A stretch of 64,000 nucleotides of DNA, from assembly GCA_019054805.1 (NCBI GenBank), contig JAHQIY010000014.1:682001-746000 (forward strand), given 5' to 3'. Positions 23,291 to 34,656 of the stretch are shown piece by piece (positions within the stretch are counted from its first letter, which is position 1; each line of letters begins with the position of its first letter). The notes beneath the pieces are model-generated. The model was not told the DNA's origin. It worked only from the letters and a program-made list of their open reading frames with translations, and searched no databases. The translations under genes were made by a program, and so were the position numbers. Origin of the DNA: Brachionus manjavacas (taxonomy: Eukaryota; Rotifera; Eurotatoria; Ploima; Brachionidae).

Positions 23291-24473
23291 CTATCCACAT
23301 CCGATAATTTTGCATATTTGTCTAAAATTATTCGCAGCTATTGAGTTAGCTCTGCGTGCACCGTCATCCAAAACGCTATCCAAATACTCTTTATCGCCAA
23401 TTAACCTCAAATATTTAGCCTGTATCGGCCTCAAATGATCAACAAGCACTTTGCTGACATGTTTTTTATACTCGGCCTTATCCGTAGCTTGCAATAGACA
23501 CCTTTCGGCAATTTCTTCAGGCAATAGATCGGTGCAAGCGGCCTCCAGGTCGATTAGAGTGCTGAGACCAGGTCTAGCCTTGGGATCGTAGCTAATCAAC
23601 CGCATCGAGTCGGTGACAGATTTTTTTATTTTTCTCTCAATTATGTCGGCCGGGTCGACTAGCTCGATGCGACTACGGGCGTCCGGATCCGACTTGGACA
23701 TTTTTTTCGCCGGGTCCCTCAGACTCTTGAGCCGAGTGAACTCGCTCTCGATGGGAACGGGTCTCGGAAAAAAATCAGTCGCATAGGCATTGTTGAACTT
23801 TTCGGCTATGCTGCGACACAGCTCAAGATGCTGCAGTTGGTCCTCGCCGATAGGGACGTGTGTGCCCCGGAACAGCAGGATGTCGGCGGCCTGTAGGACC
23901 GGATAGGTGAACAGACCTAGGGGCACCTCGGACAAACCATCCGATTTTGTCTTGTACTGATGCATTCGGCTCAGCTGAGGCAGAGTTACTTTGCAGCCTA
24001 GTATCCATGACAACTGACCGTGATAGGCCACTTGTGACTGCTTGTAGAGGATTGTTCGCTCCGGGTCTATGCCACATGAAAGGAGAGTAGCAGCACATTT
24101 GTATATGTAATCACTGTAAGTTAAAGAATGAAATAGATGCTAATGGGAGGTAGAGTGTACTGACTTGAGGAGCCTGGGGTCTTTGGGCATGGTGATGGCG
24201 TGCAGATCGACTATGGATATGATTAGTGGGTTTTGGTCTGCGCTCTGCTTGTTCTGGATGTCGACCCATTGTTTTATGGCGCCAAAATAGTTGCCCAAGT
24301 GGGGTATGGACGTGGGCTGGATGCCCGAGTACACTTGCCTTGTGTATTTGTTTAGATCTGATTTGTACTAGAGGAGGAAAGGTTTAGTGGGCTGGTGGTG
24401 ATGGGGTAAAAAGGTGGTTTACGTTGTGTCGTGTGGAGTAAGATCGTGTGGTGACAGACAGGGTTTTGATCAT
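23291..24473 (-). CDS. WARS2: tryptophanyl-tRNA synthetase, mitochondrial
   Basis: Charges mitochondrial tRNA-Trp with tryptophan; a class Ic synthetase. Three exons: 24473-24423, 24367-24165, 24113-23291, with matching phases, total 358 aa (human 360). Exon 1 codes [17 protein letters not shown], rich in Ser, Thr, Arg and Lys without acidic residues, a good mitochondrial presequence. The family start is [16 protein letters not shown], which holds the HIGH-equivalent, and the KMSKS loop is present ([10 protein letters not shown]). Other conserved blocks are [21 protein letters not shown] and PVLQAADIL. The first exon would be missed by a simple ORF search. Codon use is GC-richer than the flanks. 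A GC-richer 5' flank (to about 24700) may hold the promoter. Confidence 0.96.
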
Positions 24474-26179
24474 AGTGAGTGTGGTTTTGTGGTAGAAATA
24501 GTTAAGGTTGGCTTTGAGAGAAAAGTTGCGAGATAGAAAAGACTAGAAAGATCAGGGTTGTGAATTGAATGAAAAGCGAAGTAATTATTGCAACTAAAGC
24601 CAGAGAGTGAGTGTGAGAGAAGATAAGGCGCTGGTTTGAATGCATGTCAATTGAGCGCTCTAATTAGTTTCAATTGCTGCTTCAATTATAATAATGGTAA
24701 CAATTATCGCCATTTCAAATGTGCATCTCTATATATGTCGAATTCATATTTAATTATGATGATTTATTGCAACACTTTTTGTTCGGCATGTACTCTCTTT
24801 TTTATTCGTTTTTTCAGGATTAATAAATTATTTTAATTTTAAGCTTTGTTTGATGAATTTTATTAGATGTTGTTGTTGCGTTGCTAAAGCAATTTTTTTT
24901 GTCCGATTCAAATCGTCAATTCAACATTGATATAGGCATTTTGTTTATTTTAATTTAGTTTTAGTTTAAGTAATATGATTTTTATGCAAAAAAAGCAAAG
25001 AAAAATTGAAGAGACAATTAAATTTATTTTTTTAAATTGAGTTTTACAATGGCTAAGAATTTTTCTAAAATTTCTCGTTGCATTCTAAAAATACTACTGT
25101 GATATTAAAGTACTTTTTTGTCTAAAACAACTCTTGTGATATAAAAATACTTTTGCTGTCTAAAAATACTTCAGTAAAATCAAAATGATTTTTTATAAAA
25201 ATACTCTTTAATAAGGAAATTTTTTTTTTAGAAAAAAAATTAAGTATAATAGAATAATAATTTTATATTTGATTCCAAGCTCCCGATTTAGGCTTGCGTC
25301 CTCTTTTAGGTTTGCAATCAATTCGATTAAAACTGTAGTTTATTTTTGTCAATTTTTTTTACTGCAATACTAATTATTTGGACACAAGTATATTCTTTCA
25401 AGTAATTTATACAAGTACAGGAGCTTAGTTCCCATTTATCATTGTTTACTATTTAAATAAAATCAAACGAATACATATCTTAGTAGCATTTACAACTTTC
25501 TTTTTCACACTGTTTCCGAATTAGCCACCAAATAAATTTCACAATCTTTAATCTCTTTTCTTAACCGTTTAGAGGAGTTAATTAAGCCATGATCATGATA
25601 TGATTAGTGTATTAAATTTATAATGAATAATATACTAAATTTATAATGTTCATTTTTTTTTTCACTTAAATTATTGTAAAATTAAGTGAAAAAAAATCCA
25701 AAATTTCTCAAAAAAAACAATAAATTCTCATTGTATATCGTATTATATAAAGATATACTACGAGAATTAAGTGATCTGACCAGTCACCATTTCTTTCAAT
25801 TACGATCTCAATAACCTAAGAAATGTTTAATCAATAAATAATTAAAATTTTTAATAATTTTTTTACTTTTTTAAGATGATTTATTTTTAGCTAAATAAAT
25901 GTTTGTTAAAAATATGCGAAGAACAAATAATTTTAAAAGACCCAAAAGTTAAAATAATTTTTTTTTAGTAAAACAAAAGCTAGCTTTTCCTCGATTGGAA
26001 TTGTATATTTGATTTTTTGGACTTAAATTTAACATTTTGCTTTTAGTGTTTGAATGGTATTCTAAACTACCAATTTTTTTAATTTGTCTCCAATATTCAG
26101 AAAAGTTAGTTTTCATGGGTATTTGAATAATGAAAAAATTTAAGTTAATTAGCCTCTTTGATTGCGAGTAATTCTTGTT
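24474..26179. other. intergenic; promoter-like near 24474-24720
   Basis: The first ~250 bp is GT/GA-rich and less AT-rich than the rest, and contains TAATTAG and repeated TTTCAATT words; it may be the WARS2 promoter. Beyond that it is AT-rich with no gene seen. Confidence 0.4.
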
Positions 26180-26835
26180 TGATGATTTTGGTTAAAATTT
26201 TAGTTACATCTCTTACATTTCAACCTTCTGGTAGATGTAATCCTGGATCTTGAGACTAGATGAGCTTTACCAATCGCTAAATCAGTCATATTATCATTTT
26301 GAAGCCCTTGATTTCGACTAAAACTCATAATCTCGCATTTATCAAAATTTAGATCCATAGGCCACCCATTACACCAGCTAATTAATGAATCAATATCTTC
26401 TTGAAGTAACTTAAATGATTCGCACGGATTGAATCGATCGATAAAACAGAATATTTTGCAGTCATCTGCGTAAACAAGACATTTAATTCATGTTGATATA
26501 CAGTATAAACCGAGTATTTTATTACTTCTTCAATTCCTTTATGCTTCTTTTATTAAATTCTTAATGTTTTAAAGTATGTTCTTAGACAATAGTTCTTATG
26601 ACGTTTTAAACTCAACCGTTCACTGTCAAATCAACTGTTTACTTTAATCCATGTTGATTCACAGTACTAACCGAGCATTTTATCACTAGTTCTATTTCTA
26701 ACAAGATTATATATTAAATTTATAATGTTTATAAGTAATCATTAGTAAAATCATTAGTTCTTTAGTATGTCGGGCAAATCATTAGTAAAAATTGCAAAGA
26801 GAAGAAGACCGAGGACAGAGTCTTGTAGTACATCC
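26180..26835 (-). mobile_element. LINE reverse-transcriptase remnant with internal insertion
   Basis: The minus strand reads a degraded GVPQGSVLGPLLF/NDLPD block (about 26750-26830, seen as DVLQDSVLGLLLFAIF) and then CLVYADDCKIF with a following ISWCNGWPMDLNFDKCEIM (26300-26500). These blocks are normally a few codons apart; here about 250 bp separate them. That interval is flanked by near-identical ~40-bp direct repeats (about 26489 and 26650), so something was inserted or duplicated there. Confidence 0.8.
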
Positions 26836-27661
26836 AGACTTGCGCAAAAGTCAGAAAAAAAAGTCATTATAAAGACTTATTCTCTATTGAAGTAAATATT
26901 AAAAATTAAATAAAAATTTAATAAAAAATTAAATTCTCATTGATAAAAAAATAAAATAAATGCTATTTATTTCAAGTGAAAATTTAAATAAAAATTCAAA
27001 AACTTCCGACATTTTTTTAAAATAAGATTTTGATTTAAAAATAATTTAAATATTTCGGTAAATTGATAATTTTTAGATTAAATACAATTGAAGTTTATTT
27101 TTAATTTTGCTGAAGTTTTAATGTCTAAATTTTTAGTTAAATATTCTGAAATCAAGTAAAATAAAATTTAATAGAAATTTAAAAAATTAACTCAATAAAA
27201 AAAACATGTATGCTTTTTTATTTCCTATTAACCCTAGAAGATGTATTTATTTAAAAATTAATTAAAAAAAATTGACATTAAAAAGAGTTTAGCTGAATAT
27301 GGCTCAATTTATTCGAAATCACTTTTTAGAACCCATTCCGTCAATCATAAGATCCGAAAATACTCGTTAAGGTAAATTTGAAAAACCCATTTAAAAAATT
27401 TAAAATAGCTGCTTATTTAAATAATGTATCTTAATTTTAATTTATATAATTCTATCATAATGGATCATAAATTGCAATACCTTATGAGAAGCTTTTTGAT
27501 GATATTAAATAATTTTACAAAGGCTATTAGTTTTCTGTGAGTCTTGTCGCTCATAGATTGTCGATTAAAAACTAAATTAAAATCTTTTTGGTAAAATACT
27601 AAATTTATTTTATTGAGTATCATCTAAAAAATGTTTAAGTTAAATTGTTTAATTGCTAGGA
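26836..27661. other. AT-rich intergenic, nothing seen
   Basis: No reading frame or repeat stands out. Confidence 0.5.
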
Positions 27662-28012
27662 TTAAAATAAATTTAATAAAAAAATGCAGAAATATAGAGG
27701 AAAGTTTTTTTTCAATGTAACTGACCAATTTTTTTCCATTATACCAAACGAATCGAAATTTTTATTGCAAAAATCAACATTACAAATTTTATTTGATCCA
27801 AAATTTCTAATCGCATTATCTACACTATTAAGACATCCTTGAAAAAAATGATTGCTTTTGGTACCCAAGTAGCAAAATGTCTGATCTTCAAAGCAATCAA
27901 TTGGTTGAACATTTGTCTGATTCAATTTGCAATTATCACAGTAATAGCATGACAAAGATGAAGCTAGGCCAAATTGAAAAAATGCGCATAAAAAAATTTC
28001 TTTTATTTTCAT
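27662..28012 (-). CDS. Ly6/uPAR-like (three-finger fold) secreted or GPI-linked protein
   Basis: A 116-aa protein starting at the ATG at 28010-28012. An N-terminal hydrophobic signal (KIKEIFLCAFFQFGLASS) is followed at once by CYYCDNC, the typical opening of a Ly6 domain. Later cysteines follow (DCFEDQTFCY, GCLNS) and the domain closes with CNVDFCN, the family's terminal C..CN. A hydrophobic C-terminus (NFPLYFCIFLLNLF) suggests a GPI-anchor signal, though a donor-like GTCAGT near residue 100 leaves room for another exon. TTTTTTTCTCTAG stands directly before the ATG, an intron-type acceptor. Such proteins are membrane-tethered modulators of receptors in animals; a specific role cannot be given. 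Confidence 0.75.
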   Translation of the reverse strand: MKIKEIFLCAFFQFGLASSLSCYYCDNCKLNQTNVQPIDCFEDQTFCYLGTKSNHFFQGCLNSVDNAIRNFGSNKICNVDFCNKNFDSFGIMEKNWSVTLKKNFPLYFCIFLLNLF

Positions 28013-29329
28013 TCTAGAGAAAAAAAAAAATTTCAAATCCCCAAAATAAAAAATAAAAACTATTTAAATATTTTAGTTTCTATAAAATAAATATTTGATC
28101 AATCGGAACAAGTTAAATGAAAAAAAATATTCATATTAATTTGCGTAAGCAAAAGCGCGATAAAAAAGATGAAATTTAATGTTAAATCTAAGATTTTCTT
28201 GAAATCATTTTTCTTTTGTTTTCAGCACTTAATTTTACTTTTTTAAATTTATGAGAAACCAATTTTCACCAAAGTAACAAAATTTATTTCCTTTGAACTT
28301 CCGAAATCCTTTTAATTAATTAAAAAAAAAGAATATTATTAAAAAAAAACAATTTTGTTTCATCTTTTTCGTTTTTAAAGTTATTTGAAGCAAAATTAAA
28401 TTTATCGAAAATTCTTTCCTCAGTTGCAAAACTATATTTAAAGCAAATAGTTGCGAATTGACTAAGAAAAGCCGATGCTTATTATTTGCTAAATACAATC
28501 GATCTAGCTTAGCCTTGATTCCATAGGCTTTTCTAAAAAAAATTGAAAAAAAAATGTTTTTATGCATTTTCCTAAATTTCGCTGCATCTAGCCATCATAA
28601 CACCGTGTTCAATAAATCTTGTTAATTTTACTAAAATTTTGATCTTAAATATTTTTTTTAGATCTGGCGCTGATAGAATTCATTTTGAGTTTTTAGTATA
28701 TCTTCTAAAATCAAAGAATGAGAAAAAACATATAATTTTTGAAAATTTTTTAAAAACTTAAAAAAATTTTGATTTAGTGTCCGCGAAGCACTATATGTTT
28801 TAGCGAGTCACTAAAAGAGTTATTGCACAGACAAAATTTAGCTTAAACAAATTTTTTTTTTCTTGTTAATATTTTTTCCTTAAACATTCTTTTTAAAAAG
28901 ATCTTTCTGTGCTTGCTTTTTTTCTGATCATGAAATTGTATCAAATAAAACTATGATCACCAAATTTTCTGCTTAAATATGCATCCTCATGTGACATCAG
29001 ATGATCTGAGAAGATCGATATACCACAGATATGCCTGTGTGACTGCTAAATCTACTACTACTTCTACTAAATAACTATATATTTTAAATGGAAAAATATA
29101 AAGAATAATCGATTACTTTTATTAAACAAAAAAAATGTTTTTAAATAAAAAATTATTAAAATAAATTAATTTTTTTTTCTTTGTTTCTTTAATTATTTCA
29201 TTTTGATTATTTTCTCCCAAATTTTCACAAAATAAAAAAGATATTTAAATCTTGAACATAAATTTATTAATTTAATTAAAAAAAAAATACTTAAACTAAT
29301 TTTAACAAATTTTGATAATTTTTTTCCAA
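28013..29329. other. intergenic; LINE tail near 28980-29075
   Basis: About 28980-29075 (+) ends in TACTACTACTTCTACTAAA after a frame resembling the LINE C-terminus, like the ACT-rich tails at 30.9, 31.7, 33.2 and 55.5 kb. A minus-strand open stretch at 28316-28530 preceded by TTTTTTTTAG could be an exon, but I recognise nothing in it. Confidence 0.4.
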
Positions 29330-30157
29330 TCATTTTTTATCATGATGTTCAAAATAATTTCTAGTCGATTTTTTCAAATAATTGTCCAAAAAGTCATATA
29401 TATTGTCGTTGGTAAGTGGATCTTGTTGATCTAGCTCAAATTGCGGTATTCGTGAATGCAATACCGAGCTAATAAAAGTGCACATGAGAGCTGTAGCACC
29501 CCATGTAGTCACCTGTTTGCCATTTACCACATCATCAAAATAATGAACTGTAAAAACATCTTTATTCCGTCGGAACGATTCACTTTTATGTCTTTCATTC
29601 TTAATGAATCGATCAGTGGGAAGTTCAAACACGAAATCGACTTCATGCTTGGACAGATCTGGCGTAAACATCATTTCATTAAAATAAGCCACAATTGGGG
29701 TTATTAAATTTCCTCTGGTGGTTAGTATTGGGCAAAGCTGAGCCAGAAAAGTAACCTGATCTGGTTCAATTCCAATTTCTTCTTTAGCTTCTCTTAATGC
29801 TGTTTCAGCATCATTGGCATCAGTCGAATCGCGCATTCCCCCAACAAAGCATACTTGTCCTTTGAATGAATTTACCAGATCAGTTCTTTTGGTCAAAGTG
29901 AAAAAGCTTTTTTGAACATAGTGTCCCTGAGCATTTTTCTCCAAACGGGTACTTATTGGGACAAGCACCGATGCTCGTTTAAATTTAGAAAAATCTTTAT
30001 TCTTGGACAGCAAAACCTCGTAGTGATTTGGTCGGTTAAAAGGCAAAAAAGTTTGCTTTAAATATTCAATTTTTGGATCATCTTCTAAAGTTGTGTAAAA
30101 TCGTCTTCTAATAGACAGTTGTTTAATCTTGGAAAAAAACTCTTTAGAAATATTCAT
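29330..30157 (-). CDS. Nudix hydrolase, CoA-diphosphatase type (NUDT7/NUDT8-like)
   Basis: Predicted to split CoA or acyl-CoA into phosphopantetheine and 3',5'-ADP. Single exon, 275 aa from an ATG. The Nudix box is GGMRDSTDANDAETALREAK followed by EEIGI, and the family-specific pre-box LTKRTDLVNSFKGQVCF is present. In most members the position before the box is FPGG; here it is FVGG. The N-terminus MNISKEFFSKIKQLSIRRRF is basic and Ser-rich and reads like a mitochondrial presequence. The C-terminus (HHDKK) is not a peroxisomal SKL-type signal, so a NUDT8-like mitochondrial location is favoured over NUDT7. No intron was seen. Confidence 0.88.
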   Translation of the reverse strand: MNISKEFFSKIKQLSIRRRFYTTLEDDPKIEYLKQTFLPFNRPNHYEVLLSKNKDFSKFKRASVLVPISTRLEKNAQGHYVQKSFFTLTKRTDLVNSFKGQVCFVGGMRDSTDANDAETALREAKEEIGIEPDQVTFLAQLCPILTTRGNLITPIVAYFNEMMFTPDLSKHEVDFVFELPTDRFIKNERHKSESFRRNKDVFTVHYFDDVVNGKQVTTWGATALMCTFISSVLHSRIPQFELDQQDPLTNDNIYDFLDNYLKKSTRNYFEHHDKK

Positions 30158-30372
30158 ACTTGGATTTTATTTTGATTTTTTGATTTTTAATACATTAGTA
30201 AATGTTTATTAAATTTGCTTTATTAACTAAACTTAAACTCATTTTGATACTATTAGGATCAATCACTAAAGACTAAGTAACTGTATTTTTTTTTCTTTAG
30301 AGTGTAAATAGATCAAATAAAAGTAGTTGCATCGGTCCTTAAAAATTGGTCAGCATCTTTATCGAACCCCTT

Positions 30373-31193
30373 ATCCAAAATTTGATGAGATCATGACGTT
30401 CTTATTAATGAACAAGTTAATCAACGAGAAGCAGCATGGTTTTATGCCAGGCAAATCATGTACCACAAATCTAATTTAGTTTGTTGACAAAGTAACTTAT
30501 GAGATCGAAAATAAAACTTAATTGATGTCATTTGCACTGACTTCTATAAGGCGTTTGATAAAGTCTCGCATAGAAAACCTTTAAGAAACTTAAGAGCACA
30601 TGGTATTGTAAATGAGCCATGAATGGAATAAATCCTTTCTTCTTGACAGGAAGCAAAGAGCAGTTCTTGGTGATGCAGTGTTTTGTTCGTTATCTACATA
30701 AATGATCTATTGGATTCAATTCAAAATCGACTTGAAAATATTGGGTTTTTTAATAGGAATGAATAACGATCGACTCAACTTTAAAATTATCTCTTCGAAT
30801 TAAGTAACTGGACAAAAAAATGGTCGACTTGTCAGAGCGCATTTTGAATACGCTGTAAGTATTTGGAACCTTTCAGCGAAAACTAGCATAAAAATTATAA
30901 CATAACAGTCTTATAATTACTACTACTACTTTTACTAAAAAGCAAAAAAAATGATTTAAATCTATTTTTTTTTAAAAGCGTTTTTTTCAAGTCAAAAAAA
31001 AAGTTCTAATGAACTTTTTAAAATAATTTTTTGAAAATAATTCGATTTTTTTAGTTATTTTGTACTTAAAAAATTGAAAAAATTTGAATAAAAAAGAGCT
31101 CACAAGAATCATAAAAAATATCATAAAATTTATATAATGATATTCAAAAAGCTCATCCCATCTTGGCTTTTTAATCAGCAAAAAGATATTTTT
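30373..31193 (+). mobile_element. LINE-derived 821-bp unit, tandem copy 1
   Basis: It starts ATCCAAAATTTGATGAGATC and carries degraded RT blocks (QHGFMPGKSCTTNL, DFYKAFDKVSHRK), a broken FELSNWTKKW block, a 3' end with (ACT)n near 30912, then AT-rich DNA up to ATATTTTT. Stops and frame changes are frequent, so it is not functional. Confidence 0.85.
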
Positions 31194-32015
31194 ATCCAAA
31201 ATTTGATGAGATCATGACGTTCTTATTAATGAACAAGTTAATCAACGAGAAGTAGCATGGTTTTATGCCAGGCAAATCATGTACCACAAATCTAATTTAG
31301 TTTGTTGACAAAGTAACTTATGAGATCGAAAGTAAAACTTAATTGATGTCATTTGCACTGACTTCTATAAGGCGTTTGATAAAGTCTCGCATAGAAAACC
31401 TTTAAGAAACTTAAGAGCACATGGTATTGTAAATGAGCCATGAATGGAATAAATCCTTTCTTCTTGACAGGAAGCAAAGAGCAGTTCTTGGTGATGCAGT
31501 GTTTTGTTCGTTATCTACATAAATGATCTATTGGATTCAATTCAAAATCGACTTGAAAATATTGGGTTTTTTTTAATAGGAATGAATAACGATCGACTCA
31601 ACTTTAAAATTATCTCTTCGAATTAAGTAACTGGACAAAAAAATGGTCGACTTGTCAGAGCGCATTTTGAATACGCTGTAAGTATTTGGAACCTTTCAGC
31701 GAAAACTAGCATAAAAATTATAACATAACAGTCTTATAATTACTACTACTACTTTTACTAAAAAGCAAAAAAAATGATTTAAATCTATTTTTTTTTAAAA
31801 GCGTTTTTTTCAAGTCAAAAAAAAAGTTCTAATGAACTTTTTAAAATAATTTTTTGAAAATAATTCGATTTTTTAGTTATTTTGTACTTAAAAAATTGAA
31901 AAAATTTGAATAAAAAAGAGCTCACAAGAATCATAAAAAATATCATAAAATTTATATAATGATATTCAAAAAGCTCATCCCATCTTGGCTTTTTAATCAG
32001 CAAAAAGATATTTTT
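31194..32015 (+). mobile_element. LINE-derived 822-bp unit, tandem copy 2
   Basis: It is near-identical to the unit at 30373-31193, with only a few substitutions and small indels in T-tracts, and directly follows it. The duplication therefore includes non-LINE flank and is recent compared with the decay of the LINE itself. Confidence 0.88.
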
Positions 32016-32944
32016 ATCCAAAAATGTAATTATTATATTATAAAAATTTTTTTAGGGCTAATTTTTACCTACATTTAATCATTTTATTATCATTTAAAAA
32101 GCTTTTTATGTAATCATCCGATTTTATTCTTAAATTAAATTATTTTAAAAAAATTTAGCTAATGAGAAGAATTTCCTCTGTAATACTGATCTGGCGTAAT
32201 ATTCTTATCACATTTAGAAATATTTTTTTGTTTTTTTTTTGAAAATTTCATAACAAATGATAGAAAGTGAAACCCTAATTTTAATCCAGCACACCCAATA
32301 TAATAAAACACGTCAGTTAAAGTTTTTTTGTTTTTTTTTTAATTTTTAACACTCAAAAACCGGAGGGTTTTTTTCGAACTTTTTTGTAACTTCTTTTGCT
32401 TGCTATTCCAAAAATTTTATCTTTTTTGAAATTTTTTTTTCTTCCATCAAAACTAAAATCAAAAAATATTATAAATAATGAATTTTTATTACAAAATAAT
32501 TTTATTTTCATGCTAAAAAAAAATATACTTTAAACCCGGAGAGGGTTTTTTTGAAGCCTCCATAAATATTGTCTTTTTTTTGTAAAATAAATCCAAGATA
32601 TGGCTAATTATGCTTTTGATTCCCAACTCTACTTGATTCTTAGAATAAAAAGTAATTTTTTGAACCATGTCTCGATGAAAAGCTCTTGAAATTCTTAGTA
32701 ATGCGGATGATACCTAACCTGAAGTTCCTGATGATAATTATAATGATTATCAGGAAAAGTATGATTTTGATAATAATTTCGAATAAGAACTAGAAACATC
32801 AAATCAACTTTATACTGAATATGACTCAGATAATAAATAACATGAATAAGAAGAAACTAATAATGAAAAAACTTCTAAAAAGGGACTAAATGGATCATTA
32901 TGAATGACGGAGAAGGGACAAGTCTCAGAGAAAAGATAAATTTC
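32016..32944. other. intergenic, with a possible degraded transposase N-terminus
   Basis: At 32668-32930 (+) one frame reads a Met-Ser-Arg start and acidic, Asn/Asp-rich sequence (EVPDDNYNDYQEKYDFDNNF) ending near GLNGSL, interrupted by about six stops. The layout recalls the acidic N-terminus of piggyBac-type transposases, but this is weak. Two GGAGGG/GGAGAGGG boxes each followed by T-runs occur at about 32362 and 32540. Confidence 0.25.
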
Positions 32945-33360
32945 TAATGAGAAAGTTAAGCTAACAAGCTATGCTTAGCATAGCTTGTTAAGCATAGCTT
33001 GTTAGCTTAATTATTTAAAAATATCTTTAAAATTATCTCTTCGAATTAAGTAACTGGACAAAAAAATGGTCGACTTGTCAGAGCGCATTTTGAATACGCT
33101 GTAAGTATTTGGAACCCTTCACCGAAAACTAGCATAAAAATTATAACATAGAAGTCTTATAATTACTACTACTACTTTAACTAAAAAGAAAAAAAAATGA
33201 TTCAAATCTATTTTTTTTTAAAAGCGTTTTTTTCAAGTCAAAAAAAAAGTTCTAATGAACTTTTTAAAATAATTTTTTGAAAATAATTCGATTTTTTTAG
33301 TTATTTTTTTAAAATAACTAAAAAAATATGCATATTGCAAGCTATGCTAAGCATAAAAAA
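32945..33360 (+). mobile_element. third, partial copy of the LINE 3' unit bracketed by AGCATAGCTT palindromes
   Basis: 33028-33305 matches the 3' part of the 821-bp unit, with more substitutions than the tandem pair have from each other. On its left, 32948-33012 is a palindrome of repeated AAGCTATGCTTA/TAAGCATAGCTT words; on its right, 33340-33357 has AAGCTATGCTAAGCATA again. The copy is thus framed by the same sequence. Confidence 0.75.
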
Positions 33361-33394
33361 ATGATTGTCAGCATTTTGACTTTTCCATGATAAA

Positions 33395-33600
33395 TTTTTA
33401 TTGAATTGTAACAATTGTAACCCGAAATCTGTAGATCATAAACTTTCATTTACAAAAGAAAATACATCAGATACATCGGTGTTTATTATGCAAGAAGTGT
33501 TTTATGCCAAAATGTTCCTCTCAAAGCCATGTGGTCAAGCTCGATTTTTTTCCATTACGGAAAAAAGTTTCCTTCTGATAAATGTAAACAATTCAATGGT
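33395..33600 (+). other. open stretch, possible orphan exon
   Basis: About 65 codons are open on the plus strand without an ATG start (…SFTKENTSDTSVFIMQEVF…), ending at a donor-like GTATTT near 33600. The composition is less AT-rich than the flanks. I recognise no family; it may be an exon or transposon piece. Confidence 0.25.
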
Positions 33601-33804
33601 ATTTATTTCAAATTTTTTTTTAAACAATTTTTTCTTAAAAATATTCAATTTTTGTTTTAAATCAAAACCAAATTAAAAAAAAACATTTATTTTTACATTC
33701 AGTATATTTTCTTACATATTTTGAGTAATTTTGGTAATTTATGAATCTTAAAAAGCATATTACATTGAAGGGATTATTTGGACCCCTTCAGTACTTAACA
33801 TATA

Positions 33805-33900
33805 AAAAAATTTCCGGTGTTTGAATACCGGAAATTTTAAAATATTTAAGCCTTAAATATTTTAAAATTTTTTTAATGATTCGGAATCATTAAAAAAAAG
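33805..33900. repeat. three consecutive perfect or near-perfect hairpins
   Basis: Hairpin 1: AAATTTCCGGT..ACCGGAAATTT (33807-33837). Hairpin 2: TTTTAAAATATTTAAG/CTTAAATATTTTAAAA (33835-33867). Hairpin 3: TTAATGATTC/GAATCATTAA with T/A extensions (33868-33900). They are laid end to end with almost no spacer. Confidence 0.8.
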
Positions 33901-34152
33901 CCATAAAAAGTTAAAAAGCGCACTTTTTCTTCCATTTAACCATTTCAAAAAAGCATTAAGAGTTCATTTTGAGATTTTCAAACAAACTACGTAATTTTAC
34001 CTCAGTTCTAGTAAAATTACATTTAATATTCCTGTGGCTTGTAAAATTTTAATTTCTTCCATATCTTCAAAAATTGCTGTTAAATTAAAAAAAGACTTGA
34101 TTTTTAGTAATTTATTTAAAAATAAAATTTCCGAAAAAATCTATAAAAAAAA
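33901..34152. other. 3' flank of the membrane-protein gene
   Basis: AT-rich; nothing was recognised. Confidence 0.4.
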
Positions 34153-34656
34153 TTACAAATGATCTCGCATGAATCGCTTCTTTTTGTTTTCCATATAAAT
34201 TTTTGACTCGTATTCAGATTCTGTTATAAGCTTGGCACTAGCATGTGAAATGGACGTATTTTTGTCCATAGAGTCCAGCATCCTCATTGAAATGTCATCA
34301 TAAAATTGCTCTTCAGCCAAAAACTCTTTTATCTGCTGTTCTTTTTCGATTTTTTTTCGGCATTTTTTTGCCTCTTCTTGCAAAAGTGTTCTGGGATTTT
34401 TGAGTCCGACAATCCAGCAACAAACTCCGATTAAAGATATTAATAGACAAAAGCATGTCAATGCTACTAGAATGGCTGACCAAATAGGAAAAAAACCAAA
34501 AAATAGCGAGTCTGGATCATGGCGTGGCGTGGAAGCTTGTGTTGTTGTAGAGTACCTGTATGTTAAAAAATACTCTTCGTCATATCTGTGCTTAAAGCCT
34601 GATGCCGACAAAAATTGTCCACTAGATGACCAGATAAAAAATAAAATTAAGTGCAT
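34153..34656 (-). CDS. small single-pass membrane protein, unknown
   Basis: 167 aa from an ATG, no intron. I do not recognise a family. The N-terminus (MHLILFFIWSSSGQFLSAS) is a likely signal peptide. A short Tyr/Ser/Thr-rich outer segment follows (residues ~20-48), then a long hydrophobic stretch near residues 52-86 containing ILVALTCFCLLISLIGVCCW. The remaining ~80 residues are charged and helical (EEAKKCRKKIEKEQQIKEFL), probably a cytoplasmic coiled coil. This suggests a type I membrane protein. The neighbours give no hint of function. Confidence 0.6.
   Translation of the reverse strand: MHLILFFIWSSSGQFLSASGFKHRYDEEYFLTYRYSTTTQASTPRHDPDSLFFGFFPIWSAILVALTCFCLLISLIGVCCWIVGLKNPRTLLQEEAKKCRKKIEKEQQIKEFLAEEQFYDDISMRMLDSMDKNTSISHASAKLITESEYESKIYMENKKKRFMRDHL

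Noticed and set aside
28316-28567. 83-codon minus-strand frame
   Set aside because: It has an acceptor-like TTTTTTTTAG and fairly normal composition, but no family, no partner exon and a low-complexity end.
30987-32021. Two near-identical 68-70-codon minus-strand frames
   Set aside because: They are the antisense of AT-rich flank within the duplicated 821-bp unit; low-complexity Phe/Lys/Ile only.
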